Notes: generated from the letters alone by a model not told the origin. A stretch of DNA of 19,329 nt from Burkholderiales bacterium (GCA_031257235.1 JAIRPA010000007.1:1-19329), one strand, 5' to 3'; counted from the stretch's first letter, positions 1-8,602 are shown. A program made the numbers and translations.

Positions 1-119
1 AGGGGTTTGCACCCCTCCCAAGTAGCTACGGTCGAAACCCCGGACTTCCAGGCCGGGGTTCCGGCCTTCGCACCGCCCTAAAGGGCGGGGTTTCAAACCG
101 GAGTCAGTTTTACGATGAA
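1..119 (+). repeat. 119-bp triple-hairpin repeat, copy 1
   Basis: This segment is the reverse complement of 10900-11018 with one mismatch in 119 positions, and it probably continues beyond the window's left edge. It holds three successive hairpins: AGGGGT/ACCCCT around TTGC at 1-16, ACCCCGG/CCGGGGT at about 37-59, and CCGCCC/GGGCGG around TAAA at about 74-89. It ends in the first five bases (ATGAA) of the downstream methyltransferase gene, so the repeat carries that gene's likely start codon and leader. It resembles a small non-autonomous mobile element or REP-type unit. TAAA-loop GC hairpins also occur at the ends of IS200/IS605-type elements, but that link is only an inference. Confidence 0.85.
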
Positions 120-1263
120 CGATCATCCTTTGCCTTTGAGGGACGCCGATTCACAAGAGCGAACCGCCGCCATGACGAAGTTTCTTGTGGATAAGATGAT
201 CAAGTGCGGCGGGTTTTTGCCTTTGCGTGATTATATAGATGCCGTGCTTTATACGCCCGGTTTGGGCTACTACGAAAGTCAAAGTATTATTTTTGGACAC
301 GGCACGCGCGATGATGGCGGAGATTTCATCACGTCTTCCGAATTAACGCCGTTATTTGCGCGAACGTGGGCGTCACCGATTGCCGCAAACCTCCCCATCG
401 CGCCTTTTATTTGGGAATTTGGCGGGGGTAGCGGTCGGTTTTGTGCAGACTTAATGACCGAACTGGAAGCGCGTCAGGCATTGCCCAAACGTTACTATAT
501 GATTGAGAAAAGCGCGACCTTAAAACAACGCCAGCGCGACACGCTAAAGCGTGACATTCCTCATCTTTTCGCCTTGATTGAATGGGTGGATGACTTGCCG
601 GCGGTGATGGAGGGCAGTGTTTTTTTAAATGAAGTCTTGGATGCCGTTCCGCCTCATGTGTTTGTGCGGCATCATCAACAATGGTTTGTCCAAGGGGTTT
701 TGTTCACGAATCATACATTCACCCTTGATCAACGCCCTCTCACCGATCCCGCGATGATCGCGCTTTGCCAATCGCGCGCGCCTTTGAATGAGGCTGACTG
801 TGTAGTGGAAATCAACACGGATGCCCAACATCTTGTCACCCGTATTGCCCGCGCGATGAGCGCGTCGCACACCGGCGCGCCGCTTTATATTTGTGATTAC
901 GGTTTTGAGCGTCACGACACGATTCCCGAACGCTATTTAAAAGGCACTTTGCGCGCGTTTTATCGGCATCGTCTGACGGATAACGTCTTAGCCATGCCCG
1001 GTTTGATCGACATCACCGCGCACGTGGATTTTTTATCGGTATTGGAAGCCGCGCAAGAGGGCGGGTTGCAATTAGAGACTTTTTGCTCACAAAAAGAATG
1101 GTTGATTCGGCATGGCATCTTAGATCATCTTTTAACGTTGACACGAGATCACCCGAATCAGAGCGCCCAAGGCAGTCGCGCCGTACAAACCCTGATTTCG
1201 CCGGAGGCGATGGGGGATATTTTTAAGGTATTGGTCCTTCGGGATGGGTTCGGCAAAAAGTAA
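115..1263 (+). CDS. MidA/NDUFAF7-family class I SAM-dependent methyltransferase
   Basis: A 382-residue protein of the family that includes MidA and mitochondrial NDUFAF7 (an arginine methyltransferase needed for complex I assembly); the bacterial substrate is not established. Visible hallmarks are the N-terminal LYTPGLGYY segment (about 46-54), the SAM-binding loop GGGSG at 103-107 and the NEVLDA motif at 172-177. Length is normal for the family. The ATG at 115 has only a distant GGAG 11 nt upstream; Met20 (172) is an alternative start that would keep the whole conserved region. Two things are odd. The start codon lies inside the 119-bp repeat. The C-terminus (GFGKK-stop) is written by the intergenic palindrome module CGGCAAAAAGTAA. 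The gene is convergent with rsmE and has a terminator downstream. Family assignment is firm, function is not. Confidence 0.9.
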   Translation: MNDHPLPLRDADSQERTAAMTKFLVDKMIKCGGFLPLRDYIDAVLYTPGLGYYESQSIIFGHGTRDDGGDFITSSELTPLFARTWASPIAANLPIAPFIWEFGGGSGRFCADLMTELEARQALPKRYYMIEKSATLKQRQRDTLKRDIPHLFALIEWVDDLPAVMEGSVFLNEVLDAVPPHVFVRHHQQWFVQGVLFTNHTFTLDQRPLTDPAMIALCQSRAPLNEADCVVEINTDAQHLVTRIARAMSASHTGAPLYICDYGFERHDTIPERYLKGTLRAFYRHRLTDNVLAMPGLIDITAHVDFLSVLEAAQEGGLQLETFCSQKEWLIRHGILDHLLTLTRDHPNQSAQGSRAVQTLISPEAMGDIFKVLVLRDGFGKK

Positions 1264-1319
1264 ACCCCTACACTCGCGGGTTCGGCAAAAAGTGGTACTT
1301 TTTGCCGGTTGAAGTTACC

Positions 1320-1351
1320 AAAAAACCACAGGGAAACCCTGATGGTTTTTT
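1320..1351. terminator. A6...T6 bidirectional hairpin (module C, inverted orientation)
   Basis: AAAAAA-CCA-CAGGG-AAA-CCCTG-A-TGG-TTTTTT forms a 14-bp stem with one bulged A and a 3-nt loop. Read on the minus strand it has the same architecture as the hairpins at 3925, 8840, 12238, 12390, 14151 and 17269. A T-tract follows the stem on both strands, so it can terminate both converging transcripts. Confidence 0.65.
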
Positions 1352-1411
1352 GCAAGGGGACGCCGCCCTCGGCGTCCCGAAAAGCGCAAACCCCCGACTG
1401 CTTTGCAGTCA

Positions 1412-1437
1412 CCCCCTTTTATAAAGGGGGCTTTTTT
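1412..1437 (+). terminator. intrinsic terminator of the MidA-family gene
   Basis: Stem CCCCCTTT/AAAGGGGG with loop TAT is followed by CTTTTTT. This is a classic Rho-independent terminator on the plus strand, about 150 bp beyond the stop codon. The related AAAGGGGG sequence recurs in the block at 12167 and 12318. Confidence 0.7.
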
Positions 1438-1460
1438 ATTCGGCAAAAAGTAAACCCCTA

Positions 1461-2219
1461 CTATTTGCCGAACCCGAACCCCTGCCCCGCGATGGCCACT
1501 GCCGCGATGGCGGCGGTTTCGGCGCGTAAAATGCGCTCGCCCAAATGCGCGGATAAAAATCCGGCGCGTTTCATCGCCGCGGATTCCTCGTCCGAAAAAC
1601 CACCCTCCGCGCCGATCATCAACGTGACGGACGCAGGAATTGCCGCACTGATTTGAGGTGACGACATTAGGGACGCAAGGGCGTCGGCAAAAGGCAGGGA
1701 TGCCGTTGCGTCCAGCGTGATGACAGGAGCGGTTTTTGAGGGCGACATCGCCATAAAATCCGAAAACCGCATGGAAGGATGGCAATAGGGTTGCACGATG
1801 CTTTGACATTGCTCGCACGCGCTGATGATGGTTTGCCGCCAATGCGCGATTTTTTTCTCGTCAAAGGGCGCGCTTCGTTCGGTGACAAGCGGGCGAAACT
1901 CAAAAACGCCTAATTCCGTCGCTTTTTGCAGTGCGATGTCAAATTTATCTGAGGCAATCACGGAAAGCGCGAGCGTGATTTTGACGCGCGGAGGAGGCGG
2001 GGCGAAGACCGGCGCCTCGGCGCGCGCAATAGCCTCTTTTTTGCGGATGTCGGTGATGGTGACTTGCCATGCGTGGGTGTCATGATCAAAGAGCGTTAAA
2101 GTGTCATTGACGCGCATTCTTTTGACGCGAACGGCGTGATGAAAGGTGCGCTCGGACAGCGCGAAGGTGTCGCCTTGTTGTAGCGACGCCAAAGAGGTTT
2201 CCGAATAAAAGTACGGCAT
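1461..2219 (-). CDS. rsmE: 16S rRNA (uracil-1498-N3)-methyltransferase RsmE
   Basis: A 252-residue SPOUT-class enzyme that uses SAM to methylate N3 of U1498 in helix 44 of 16S rRNA, in the cytoplasm. An N-terminal PUA-like region (MPYFYSETS..., FHHAVRVKRMRVND) precedes the SPOUT domain. The SAM-binding trefoil-knot signatures are GAEGG at 203-207 and LGERILRAETAAIAA near the C-terminus; conserved VTERSAP is also present. The start is set at the ATG at 2219, because RsmE proteins normally begin M-P-x-F; an upstream TTG at 2252 would add 11 residues that do not fit the family. No clear Shine-Dalgarno is seen. The last residues GFGFGK-stop come from sequence resembling the neighbouring palindrome module (GGCAAATAG). 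Divergent from dacB. Confidence 0.95.
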   Translation of the reverse strand: MPYFYSETSLASLQQGDTFALSERTFHHAVRVKRMRVNDTLTLFDHDTHAWQVTITDIRKKEAIARAEAPVFAPPPPRVKITLALSVIASDKFDIALQKATELGVFEFRPLVTERSAPFDEKKIAHWRQTIISACEQCQSIVQPYCHPSMRFSDFMAMSPSKTAPVITLDATASLPFADALASLMSSPQISAAIPASVTLMIGAEGGFSDEESAAMKRAGFLSAHLGERILRAETAAIAAVAIAGQGFGFGK

Positions 2220-2251
2220 TTGAGAGAGTGTGAAGCCAAAGACAACTTGCA

Positions 2252-2259
2252 ATTATAAT
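2252..2259. promoter_or_regulatory. overlapping divergent -10 boxes between rsmE and dacB
   Basis: The sequence ATTATAAT gives a perfect TATAAT on the plus strand (2254-2259, towards dacB) and another on the minus strand (2257-2252, towards rsmE). Distances to both start codons are plausible. No good -35 box is visible at 16-18 bp on either side, so this is a candidate only. Confidence 0.45.
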
Positions 2260-2328
2260 GGCGGGTTGCCGGCAATAAGCCCCCTTTTTTTGCCGGATAA
2301 CCTCTAAAGACAACAAGGAACAACACAC

Positions 2329-3759
2329 ATGTTAATCAAACAATTCATGGCGGTAGGGATAAGCGCGTTTTTTGCGTGCGCGGCGGCGGCAACGGGTTTG
2401 CCGCCTTCTTTCCAAGACGCGCTCAAAAAGGCAAAAATCCCTGAGACGGCGGTCTCGGTCATGGTTCAGGAAATCGGTCAAAAAGAGCCGCTCATCACGC
2501 ATTTGGAGCAAACCTTAAGAAATCCCGCCTCGGTGATGAAAGTCGTCACCACCACGGCAGGGCTTGATCTCTTGGGTACGCAATACCAATGGAAAACCGA
2601 GGTTTATTTAGACGGCATCTTGACGGCTGACGGCACCTTACAGGGGAACTTGATTCTCAAAGGTTATGGCGACCCTAAAATCACCATTGAACAATGGCAG
2701 GATTTCATGCAGCAATTGGTGGCTTCCGGCGTTAAAAAAATCACCGGTGATTTATGGATGGATCGCAGTGTTTTCTCATTACCCAAATTTTCGCCGGCGG
2801 CGTTTGACGGCGAGCCGATCAAACCGTACAACGTCGGGCCGGATGCTTTGTTGCTCACGTTTAAATCGGTACGCCTGCAGATCATCCCCAACCTCGACAA
2901 AAAAGCCAAGTTTGCGACGGTTTTGGTTGAGCCGCCGCTGGCAAGTGTTCGGGTAACAAAAGCGCCCAAGCAAACGAATCAACGCTGTGGCGACGGCTGG
3001 GCAAGCTCGCGCCCGAAAATTCAAGAGTTAGGCAAAGAAACCTTGTTGCAATTTGGTGGCAAGTATTCGTCACGTTGCGGTGTTTCGGAAAAGTATCTTG
3101 CTGTTTTGGATGCGCCGCATTTCATTCACGACATGTTTGCTTATTACTATCGTGAAGCCGGCGGCGATTTTAAGGGGGGATTCAAAGAAATCACCGCGCC
3201 GACGAACAAAACCCCTTACTTGACTTTTCATTCGTTGCCGCTTTCAAACATTGTGTACGACATCAACAAACGTTCCAACAACGTGATGGCGCAACAGCTT
3301 TTTTTAGCCTTGTCGTCTCAAAAAAATTCGCCGCCTTATTCCTACGAAACGTCGCGCGCGGTGGTGAACGATTGGATTAAAACGCGCGCGCTTCATGTGC
3401 CGGGGCTTCTGGTTGAAAACGGATCGGGTTTGTCGCGGCTTGAACGCATTTCGGCAGAGGGTTTGGTGTCGTTGTTATTGTTTGCGGAAAAAAGTCCGTG
3501 GTTTGACGCCTTTTATGAATCGTTGCCGGTGGCGGGCGTGGACGGCACCTTAAAGCGTCGCTTTGGTCGTTCCGCCGCCAAAGAACGCGCGCGGATGAAA
3601 AGCGGCTACTTAAACAACGTGCGCGCATTGGCGGGTTATATCGAAGACGTGAACGGCAAACACTATGTGGCGGTGATTCTTTTAAACCACAAAAACGCCA
3701 AAGGCGCCGCGCAAATGATGGAATTCTTTGTCAACGAAATCGCAAAAGGAACGGTGTGA
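2329..3759 (+). CDS. dacB: D-alanyl-D-alanine carboxypeptidase/endopeptidase (PBP4, peptidase S13)
   Basis: A 476-residue periplasmic penicillin-binding protein that trims terminal D-Ala and cleaves D-Ala-meso-DAP cross-links in peptidoglycan. The N-terminus is a signal peptide (K4, hydrophobic 7-21, small residues before about 22). The active-site motifs are SVMK with Ser68 and Lys71, SNN at 316-318 and KSG at 424-426. The long insertion between the first and second motif (about 100-300) is typical of class C PBPs. The ATG at 2329 follows AAGGAA at 2315-2320, an 8-nt spacing. A T-run plus TGCCGG half module in the 5' leader (about 2284-2296) resembles the intergenic palindromes. It is followed by block II, where it meets the DUF192 gene convergently. 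Confidence 0.95.
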   Translation: MLIKQFMAVGISAFFACAAAATGLPPSFQDALKKAKIPETAVSVMVQEIGQKEPLITHLEQTLRNPASVMKVVTTTAGLDLLGTQYQWKTEVYLDGILTADGTLQGNLILKGYGDPKITIEQWQDFMQQLVASGVKKITGDLWMDRSVFSLPKFSPAAFDGEPIKPYNVGPDALLLTFKSVRLQIIPNLDKKAKFATVLVEPPLASVRVTKAPKQTNQRCGDGWASSRPKIQELGKETLLQFGGKYSSRCGVSEKYLAVLDAPHFIHDMFAYYYREAGGDFKGGFKEITAPTNKTPYLTFHSLPLSNIVYDINKRSNNVMAQQLFLALSSQKNSPPYSYETSRAVVNDWIKTRALHVPGLLVENGSGLSRLERISAEGLVSLLLFAEKSPWFDAFYESLPVAGVDGTLKRRFGRSAAKERARMKSGYLNNVRALAGYIEDVNGKHYVAVILLNHKNAKGAAQMMEFFVNEIAKGTV

Positions 3760-4011
3760 TTCAGGGATCAGGTGTAGGGGCGCCGCCCTCGGCGTCCCGA
3801 AAGAAAGCATTGCAAAACGCGGGATTAAACAACAACCTGCCATCTCTCACTCCGTCACAAGCGGTCTCGACCCGCAATCCGGTTTTTCCGCTTTTAGCGG
3901 GACGGACAAGTCCGTCTCCTACGCAAAAAAGTAACCGGCTTCGCCGGTACTTTTTTGGAAAATAATACCGGCAAAAAGTACCACTTTTTGCCGAACTTTG
4001 CCGAACGTCCT
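3759..4011. repeat. composite palindromic intergenic block II
   Basis: It lies between convergent dacB and the DUF192 gene. It begins with two heptamer-like units (ATTCAGG, GATCAGG; 3759-3772) right at the dacB stop, then a GC palindrome at 3777-3799 that lacks one A of the usual GGGGACGCCG arm. A degenerate copy of the TTGCGGG/CCCGCAA module follows at about 3863-3893, then the A6...T6 hairpin at 3925-3956 and the palindrome CGGCAAAAAGTA/ACTTTTTGCCG at 3969-3993 with an extra TTTGCCGAAC tail. No coding potential is convincing here. Confidence 0.85.
3925..3956. terminator. A6...T6 bidirectional hairpin (module C)
   Basis: A6-GTA-A-CCGGC-TTC-GCCGG-TAC-T6 gives 14 bp with one unpaired A and a 3-nt loop, followed by GG. 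It sits between convergent genes, where a two-way terminator is expected. Confidence 0.65.
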
Positions 4012-4473
4012 CTAACGCGCGGCGGGCGGGGGAAGGTTTTTAACGATGTCGCCCGCTTTGATGTGCTTATCGTGAAACCAACCTTTTCGCACCTCAAGCG
4101 CAAAGAGCGCGTCACCGTTTGAATAGTGTTGTGTGATTTCATCCAAAGGCATCATGTCTTCGATATTTAAAATCACACCGTCTTTGTTGATGAACGCAAT
4201 CGAGAGCGGAGCGGGCGTGTTTTTCATCCAAAAGGCTTGTGGTTGCGGGGCGGGGAAAACAAACAACATTCCGCGACCGTCCGGCAACGGGAAACGGTGC
4301 ATCAATCCTTCACTGCGCGTCTTGGGCGTTTGCGCCAGCTCAACGACAACGGATTCCTGATTGAGGGTAATCGTGCGTTCCGGCAAGCCGGATTGTTGCG
4401 CCAAAGAAAGACTTGAGAAGAATAGCCCTAATAACCACCCTCCCCATAAAAATTTCATCATTTTGTGTTGCAT
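4012..4473 (-). CDS. DUF192 family exported protein
   Basis: A 153-residue protein with an N-terminal signal peptide (hydrophobic WGGWLLGLFFSSLSLA, likely cleavage before QQ at about 25-26). The rest is a single DUF192 domain, recognised by GLMHRFPLPDGRGMLFVF, FWMKNTPAPLSIAFI, the IEDMMPLDE segment and ALEV...G. The biochemical function of this family is unknown. The start is set at ATG 4473, preceded by GGAG with 6-nt spacing; the TTG at 4485 overlaps that ribosome-binding site and is unlikely. It lies 49 nt downstream of cls on the same strand. An AT-rich TATATATA stretch and a weak hairpin with a T5 run (4505-4520) lie between, so it may be a partly separate unit. Confidence 0.9.
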   Translation of the reverse strand: MQHKMMKFLWGGWLLGLFFSSLSLAQQSGLPERTITLNQESVVVELAQTPKTRSEGLMHRFPLPDGRGMLFVFPAPQPQAFWMKNTPAPLSIAFINKDGVILNIEDMMPLDEITQHYSNGDALFALEVRKGWFHDKHIKAGDIVKNLPPPAAR

Positions 4474-4522
4474 GATCGACTCCAATCATTCACCTATATA
4501 TATCAAAAAGGCATTAGCCTCT

Positions 4523-5923
4523 TCACAATAACGGACCCAACAAGCGCGCGGTGGCTTCGGCTAAGTGAACCCAGGGGAAAATTCTGCGGTTGGGTAAAAC
4601 CGTGATCGACCCCTTCATGTCCTGCTCAAATTGGGTGGCCAACGATTGGGCAACCTCTTGACCAAAGACCAGCGCGCAGACTTCAAAGTTTAATTTAAAA
4701 CTTCGATTATCAAAATTAACCGAGCCGATGAACGACAAGCGGTCGTCGATCAGCATGGTTTTAGAATGTAGCATCTTTTCCGTGTATTCATGGATCACGA
4801 CACCCGCGGCGGTTAATTCGTCAAAGTACGAACGCGCGGCAAGCGTGACCGCAAAATGTCCCGTCTTTTTGGGGAGAACAATCCGAACATCCACGCCACG
4901 CAACGCCGCAGACGTTAATTCAGCCACCGCCACTTCATCGGGCACAAAATAAGGTGTGGTCAACCAGACGCGGTGCTGCGCCGTGGCAATCGCGGAAAGA
5001 TACACGCGACGAATCGGCTCCCACGGGGTATCAGGACCTGACCCTAAGATATGGACGATATTGTTGCCGACAATCGGTTTCGTCGGCACGGACGTATGAG
5101 GAGGTTCTTCGCCGGTGGTATAGTGCCAGTCTTCCCAAAAAATATGTTGTAAATTAAAGACGGCATCTCCGTTCATCGACAAATGAATGTCTTTATAAGC
5201 ATTGGCGTGAATCCGTTCATTTTCATTGTCGGTGATATTGACCCCGCCGACAAAACCCGTCCAATCATCACACACGACGATTTTTCGGTGAGTGCGCAAA
5301 TTCACGACCGGTCTGAACCCCAACGAAGCCAATAAGAAAGGATGAAAAAAGGCAACCTTGCCGCCGGCGTTGATCAGTGGTTGTAAAAAACCCTGTCTTA
5401 AACGGTTGGAGCCCAGCGCGTCCACCAACAAGCGCACCTCAACGCCTTCACGCGCTTTGGCGACCAAAAGGTCAAGAAACGCGGTGCCGGTTTGATCCGG
5501 CTCGAAGATGTAGTATTCCAGATGAACATGTCTTTTGGCGGCGCCGACTGCCGCGAAAATGGCGTCAAACGCCGCCCCGCCTTCGGTGATGATGTTTACG
5601 TTACAGGTTGCCGGAGGCAACCCCGTGGTGGCGACGCCCAAGCGGATCAGGTGCGAAAAATTGCCGACGGATGATAAAGGCGCATTGGCGGCGTGTTCGT
5701 GGGCGTGCCACGAGAGCGCGTCTCGCGTTTTGCTTCGTTGCAGGCGTCTTCGTTCGATACGGCGGGGACCAAAAAAGTGATAGATCACGAAGCCCAAATA
5801 CGGCAAAGCGGCAAGCGCCAATATCCAACCCACCGCGACTGCCGGCGGACGCTTTTGCCAGATGATCCACAGAATCAACAAGACGATATAAGCCGACCAC
5901 AACCCTAAAATCACGGACATCAT
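4523..5923 (-). CDS. cls: cardiolipin synthase (phospholipase D superfamily)
   Basis: A 466-residue inner-membrane enzyme that makes cardiolipin from phosphatidylglycerol or related substrates. It starts with two hydrophobic segments (about 3-22 and 31-50), the PLDc_N membrane region ending in FFGPRR. Two phospholipase D domains follow, each with an HKD motif: H212-K214-D219 and H386-K388-D393, with GGVN and GSVNFDNRS after them. The order and size match ClsA-type synthases. It begins directly after the ygbA stop (TGA then ATGATG), so translation is probably coupled; ATG 5920 is an equally possible start. It is part of the minus-strand group with dsbD and ygbA. Confidence 0.95.
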   Translation of the reverse strand: MMSVILGLWSAYIVLLILWIIWQKRPPAVAVGWILALAALPYLGFVIYHFFGPRRIERRRLQRSKTRDALSWHAHEHAANAPLSSVGNFSHLIRLGVATTGLPPATCNVNIITEGGAAFDAIFAAVGAAKRHVHLEYYIFEPDQTGTAFLDLLVAKAREGVEVRLLVDALGSNRLRQGFLQPLINAGGKVAFFHPFLLASLGFRPVVNLRTHRKIVVCDDWTGFVGGVNITDNENERIHANAYKDIHLSMNGDAVFNLQHIFWEDWHYTTGEEPPHTSVPTKPIVGNNIVHILGSGPDTPWEPIRRVYLSAIATAQHRVWLTTPYFVPDEVAVAELTSAALRGVDVRIVLPKKTGHFAVTLAARSYFDELTAAGVVIHEYTEKMLHSKTMLIDDRLSFIGSVNFDNRSFKLNFEVCALVFGQEVAQSLATQFEQDMKGSITVLPNRRIFPWVHLAEATARLLGPLL

Positions 5924-6301
5924 TCAAGCCCGCTTTCTGGTGATGACTTCTTGCAACGTCGGTGCGCGTCGAAGATTGTCCATGAGGTGCATGATTGCCA
6001 AATAGGGATGAGACCACAGCATTCGAGGTCCCGCATCACGCATGACTTCGCGCATGTGAGCCTGTAGGGTTTTGCTATAACAATGCACGGTACACTTGGC
6101 GCACGTCGGCTTATCAGCTCCAAACACACAGCGCGATAATCGACGCATCGCGTATTGTTGTAATGCTTCGCAAGATTCGCACAAGGTTTGACCGTGATGC
6201 CGACGGCAGTAGAGATCAATCATCAACGTGACGGTTTTAGCCTCACGTTGTCTTCGTTTGTCGGAGAACACGGGCGGGGAAGCAAGAGACGAATCCGGCA
6301 T
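5924..6301 (-). CDS. ygbA: YgbA-family protein (nitrous oxide-stimulated promoter family)
   Basis: A 125-residue cytoplasmic protein of the YgbA_NO family. Residues 15-110 carry the family pattern: REAKTV..MI..YC..HH at 20-36, then Cys41, Cys44, Cys58, Cys67, Cys70 and Cys74 in CxxC and CxxCxxxC spacing, CYSK, and RMLWSHP..A at 93-103. In enteric bacteria ygbA is controlled by NsrR and helps growth under nitrosative stress; the molecular activity is not known. The cysteine spacing suggests a metal or Fe-S site (inference). The ATG at 6301 follows AAGG that overlaps the dsbD stop region, and its own stop abuts cls, so it sits within a tight operon. I see no NsrR-like operator nearby. Confidence 0.88.
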   Translation of the reverse strand: MPDSSLASPPVFSDKRRQREAKTVTLMIDLYCRRHHGQTLCESCEALQQYAMRRLSRCVFGADKPTCAKCTVHCYSKTLQAHMREVMRDAGPRMLWSHPYLAIMHLMDNLRRAPTLQEVITRKRA

Positions 6302-6310
6302 GATGACCTT

Positions 6311-8569
6311 TTAAGGTGATGAGTTTAAGGCGGTGATGACCGTTTCAGCCCGAAGCAGTTCCGGTAAAAGCTGTGGCGGTTGATTCGGGCGATAAATCAC
6401 ATAAGCCGGAACACCGGAACGTCCTAATTTGGCTAAGGCTTGCGCGATGTTCGGGTCTCGTTTTGTCCAGTCGGCGCGCATCAATAGAATCTGATGATCT
6501 AAAAAAGCGCGTTTGACTTCAACGCTGTCTAATACCATGGTTTCGTTGACACGGCAGGTTAAACACCAAGCGGCGGTAAAGTCTACAAATACGGTTTTGC
6601 CGTTGGCGACGAGTTTGTTTAATTCGGTTTCGTCGTAAGCCGTCCAATCCTTAAAGTTTTGCGACGTGTGATGTTGTTCCGGCTCGCGGACAATATAAAC
6701 GAGCAACAGACATGAGGCGGCAAAGGTCGCCAAAATCAGTATTGCCCAAAACCGCGCTTTTTTGTTCAACATCGTGTTTTCACGATAACATTGCCAGGCA
6801 AACGCGCCGCACGCGACCACAGGCAACAACGCCAAAAGATACGGCAGACTATAAAGTCCGGTCAGCGAGACAAATATCCAGATCAACCAAGCCACCGTGA
6901 GGTAAATCGGGAAGGCAAGCAATTGTTTCAAGCGCGTCATCCAAACGCCGCTATGTGGCAAGAACCGTTGCCATGCGGGGAAAAGCGCGAGCAAGACATA
7001 AGGCAATGCCATGCCCAAGCCCAAAGCGATGAATACCGCAAAACCGATATAAATCGGTTGCGTCAACGCACTGCCCAACGCCGCGCCCATAAAAGGCGCG
7101 GTACACGGAGAGGCAATGGCAACCGCCAGCACACCGGAGAAGAATGCCGAAAATCTTCCTGAAGAGTGTTGATTGAACAAAGGAGAATGCCCTTTTCTGA
7201 TGAAAGGGATGCGCAGGGTGCCAAATTCAAACACACCGGAAAAGTTCAGTGCGATGATGAAAAAAAGAATAATCAGAAACAAAACGAAGAGATAAGATTG
7301 TAATTGAAACCCCCAGCCTAACTCTTCACCGGTGGCGCGTAACGCGGTCAATACGCTGCCCAACACTAAAAACATCACCATCACGCCGATCGCAAAATAC
7401 CGGGCATCGCGTTTGGCGATGTGTTTATCTGTGGCTTTGACAAGGTTTAATGCCTTGACCGACACAATGGGAAACACACAAGGCATTAGGTTTAAAATCA
7501 TTCCTCCCAAGAATGCCGATAAAAGCGTCAGTAAAAAACCGCGCCATCCGGGCGTGAAAGACGACGACTCGAAGGAGGGTGGGTTGTGAGTATCATGGGG
7601 ATTAAAAATATTATTAGTATTATTGGTATTTGATGAACCCAACCCCGTGGAAGCGGTTGCACGGATGGGATGATCAAAGCGGGGCACCGCCCCTGCTTTG
7701 GGGAGGTTTTCCACCGGAAGGTCTAAGGTTGAATAGGTGTATTGATGGGACGCGCCTTGATTGACATGACCCGCGCGCAATACGCCGGTGAGACGTAGCG
7801 GGGTGTTGCCGACTTCAAATTGGTGCGAGACCGGAAGCGTCAGCGTCAGATGATCTTTGGCACGGGTGAGTTTTTGCTCAAACGAGGGTTCGATCAAACG
7901 TTCGTGTTCGGCAAAAAAGTAAAGGGTGTCCCATTCCTCCGTTGTCGGGGAGGGCGGCGTTAAGGTAAGCACAATGGTTGCCCCTTTGGCCACGGCGGAG
8001 GCTTTCCAGCCGGTCAAAGGGGAGGGAAGTGCCAAGCGTTCTTGGGCGAGCGTGTCGGCGACTTCGGACAATAACGGCGCTTTGCCCACCGGGATCACAA
8101 GAGAAACGTTGGCGCCTTCGGGAATGCAAATATCGGCGCATTGCAACCAATCGACTCGCGCACGGAAGGACAAAGTATCGGGGGCGTCTTTGTCCACCAA
8201 AAATCGCGTCAAAAAGTAGACTTCACCCGTGTAACCGTAATTCATAAACGCGCCAAAGGGCTCTAACGCCGGCGCGGGAAAACGCATCGGAACGGTTTCT
8301 GTCACTCCTTTGGGAAGCTCCCAGAGAACCGAGGTGGGCAATCCGGTGTCGCCCGGATTTTGCCAATAGGTATGCCAGCCTTTTGCGATGGAAAGTTTGA
8401 CGGCGACTTCTATTTCCGAGCCGCGTGTGGCAACGGCATGATCAGAAATAAGGGTGGCGGAAACCGGCGGATTTTCGGCTTTAAAAAGAGGTTGTGCCAA
8501 CGCGCCAAACGCCCAAAAAAGCGATCCTAAAAGCGCGCATGGATTAAAAAGTAATCGAAAAAGTGACAT
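6311..8569 (-). CDS. dsbD: DsbD/ScsB-family thiol:disulfide interchange protein
   Basis: A 752-residue inner-membrane protein that carries electrons from cytoplasmic thioredoxin to periplasmic thiol partners. A signal peptide (cleavage about A25/Q26) leads into a periplasmic domain of about 300 residues with WHTYWQNPGDTGLPT and a C144-x3-C148 pair, typical of the ScsB branch rather than E. coli DsbD. The central membrane domain (about 340-625) has eight or so helices with redox Cys364 (LMPCVFP) and Cys489 (ASPCTAP). The C-terminal thioredoxin-like domain has C669-L-T-C672 and a cis-Pro (GVPAY). A low-complexity Asn/Thr linker (about 315-335, AT-rich DNA) joins the first two domains. All six expected cysteines are present. 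Possible substrates are DsbC/DsbG or ScsC-like proteins, not in this window. Confidence 0.93.
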   Translation of the reverse strand: MSLFRLLFNPCALLGSLFWAFGALAQPLFKAENPPVSATLISDHAVATRGSEIEVAVKLSIAKGWHTYWQNPGDTGLPTSVLWELPKGVTETVPMRFPAPALEPFGAFMNYGYTGEVYFLTRFLVDKDAPDTLSFRARVDWLQCADICIPEGANVSLVIPVGKAPLLSEVADTLAQERLALPSPLTGWKASAVAKGATIVLTLTPPSPTTEEWDTLYFFAEHERLIEPSFEQKLTRAKDHLTLTLPVSHQFEVGNTPLRLTGVLRAGHVNQGASHQYTYSTLDLPVENLPKAGAVPRFDHPIRATASTGLGSSNTNNTNNIFNPHDTHNPPSFESSSFTPGWRGFLLTLLSAFLGGMILNLMPCVFPIVSVKALNLVKATDKHIAKRDARYFAIGVMVMFLVLGSVLTALRATGEELGWGFQLQSYLFVLFLIILFFIIALNFSGVFEFGTLRIPFIRKGHSPLFNQHSSGRFSAFFSGVLAVAIASPCTAPFMGAALGSALTQPIYIGFAVFIALGLGMALPYVLLALFPAWQRFLPHSGVWMTRLKQLLAFPIYLTVAWLIWIFVSLTGLYSLPYLLALLPVVACGAFAWQCYRENTMLNKKARFWAILILATFAASCLLLVYIVREPEQHHTSQNFKDWTAYDETELNKLVANGKTVFVDFTAAWCLTCRVNETMVLDSVEVKRAFLDHQILLMRADWTKRDPNIAQALAKLGRSGVPAYVIYRPNQPPQLLPELLRAETVITALNSSP

Positions 8570-8596
8570 AGGCGTAGGTAGCGTTGTAAGCCGGCT

Positions 8597-8602
8597 ATTA
8601 TA
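8597..8602 (-). promoter_or_regulatory. candidate -10 box for the dsbD-ygbA-cls group
   Basis: A perfect TATAAT on the minus strand would start transcription about 20 nt before the dsbD ATG at 8569. No matching -35 is visible at normal spacing, so confidence is limited. Confidence 0.4.

Larger units (their letters stand above)
1250..1460. repeat. composite palindromic intergenic block I
   Basis: This block fills the gap between the convergent MidA-family gene and rsmE. In order it holds a half module GGCAAAAAGTAA forming the end of the upstream gene, a spacer CCTACACTCGCGGGTT, a full palindrome CGGCAAAAAGTG/TACTTTTTGCCG at 1283-1307, an A6...T6 hairpin at 1320-1351, the GC palindrome GGGACGCCG/CGGCGTCCC at 1356-1379, a CCCCCTTT/AAAGGGGG hairpin at 1412-1430, and another half module from 1441 that reads into rsmE's stop. 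The same modules recur at about 3.8, 8.7, 12.2, 14.1 and 17.1 kb. Confidence 0.85.
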
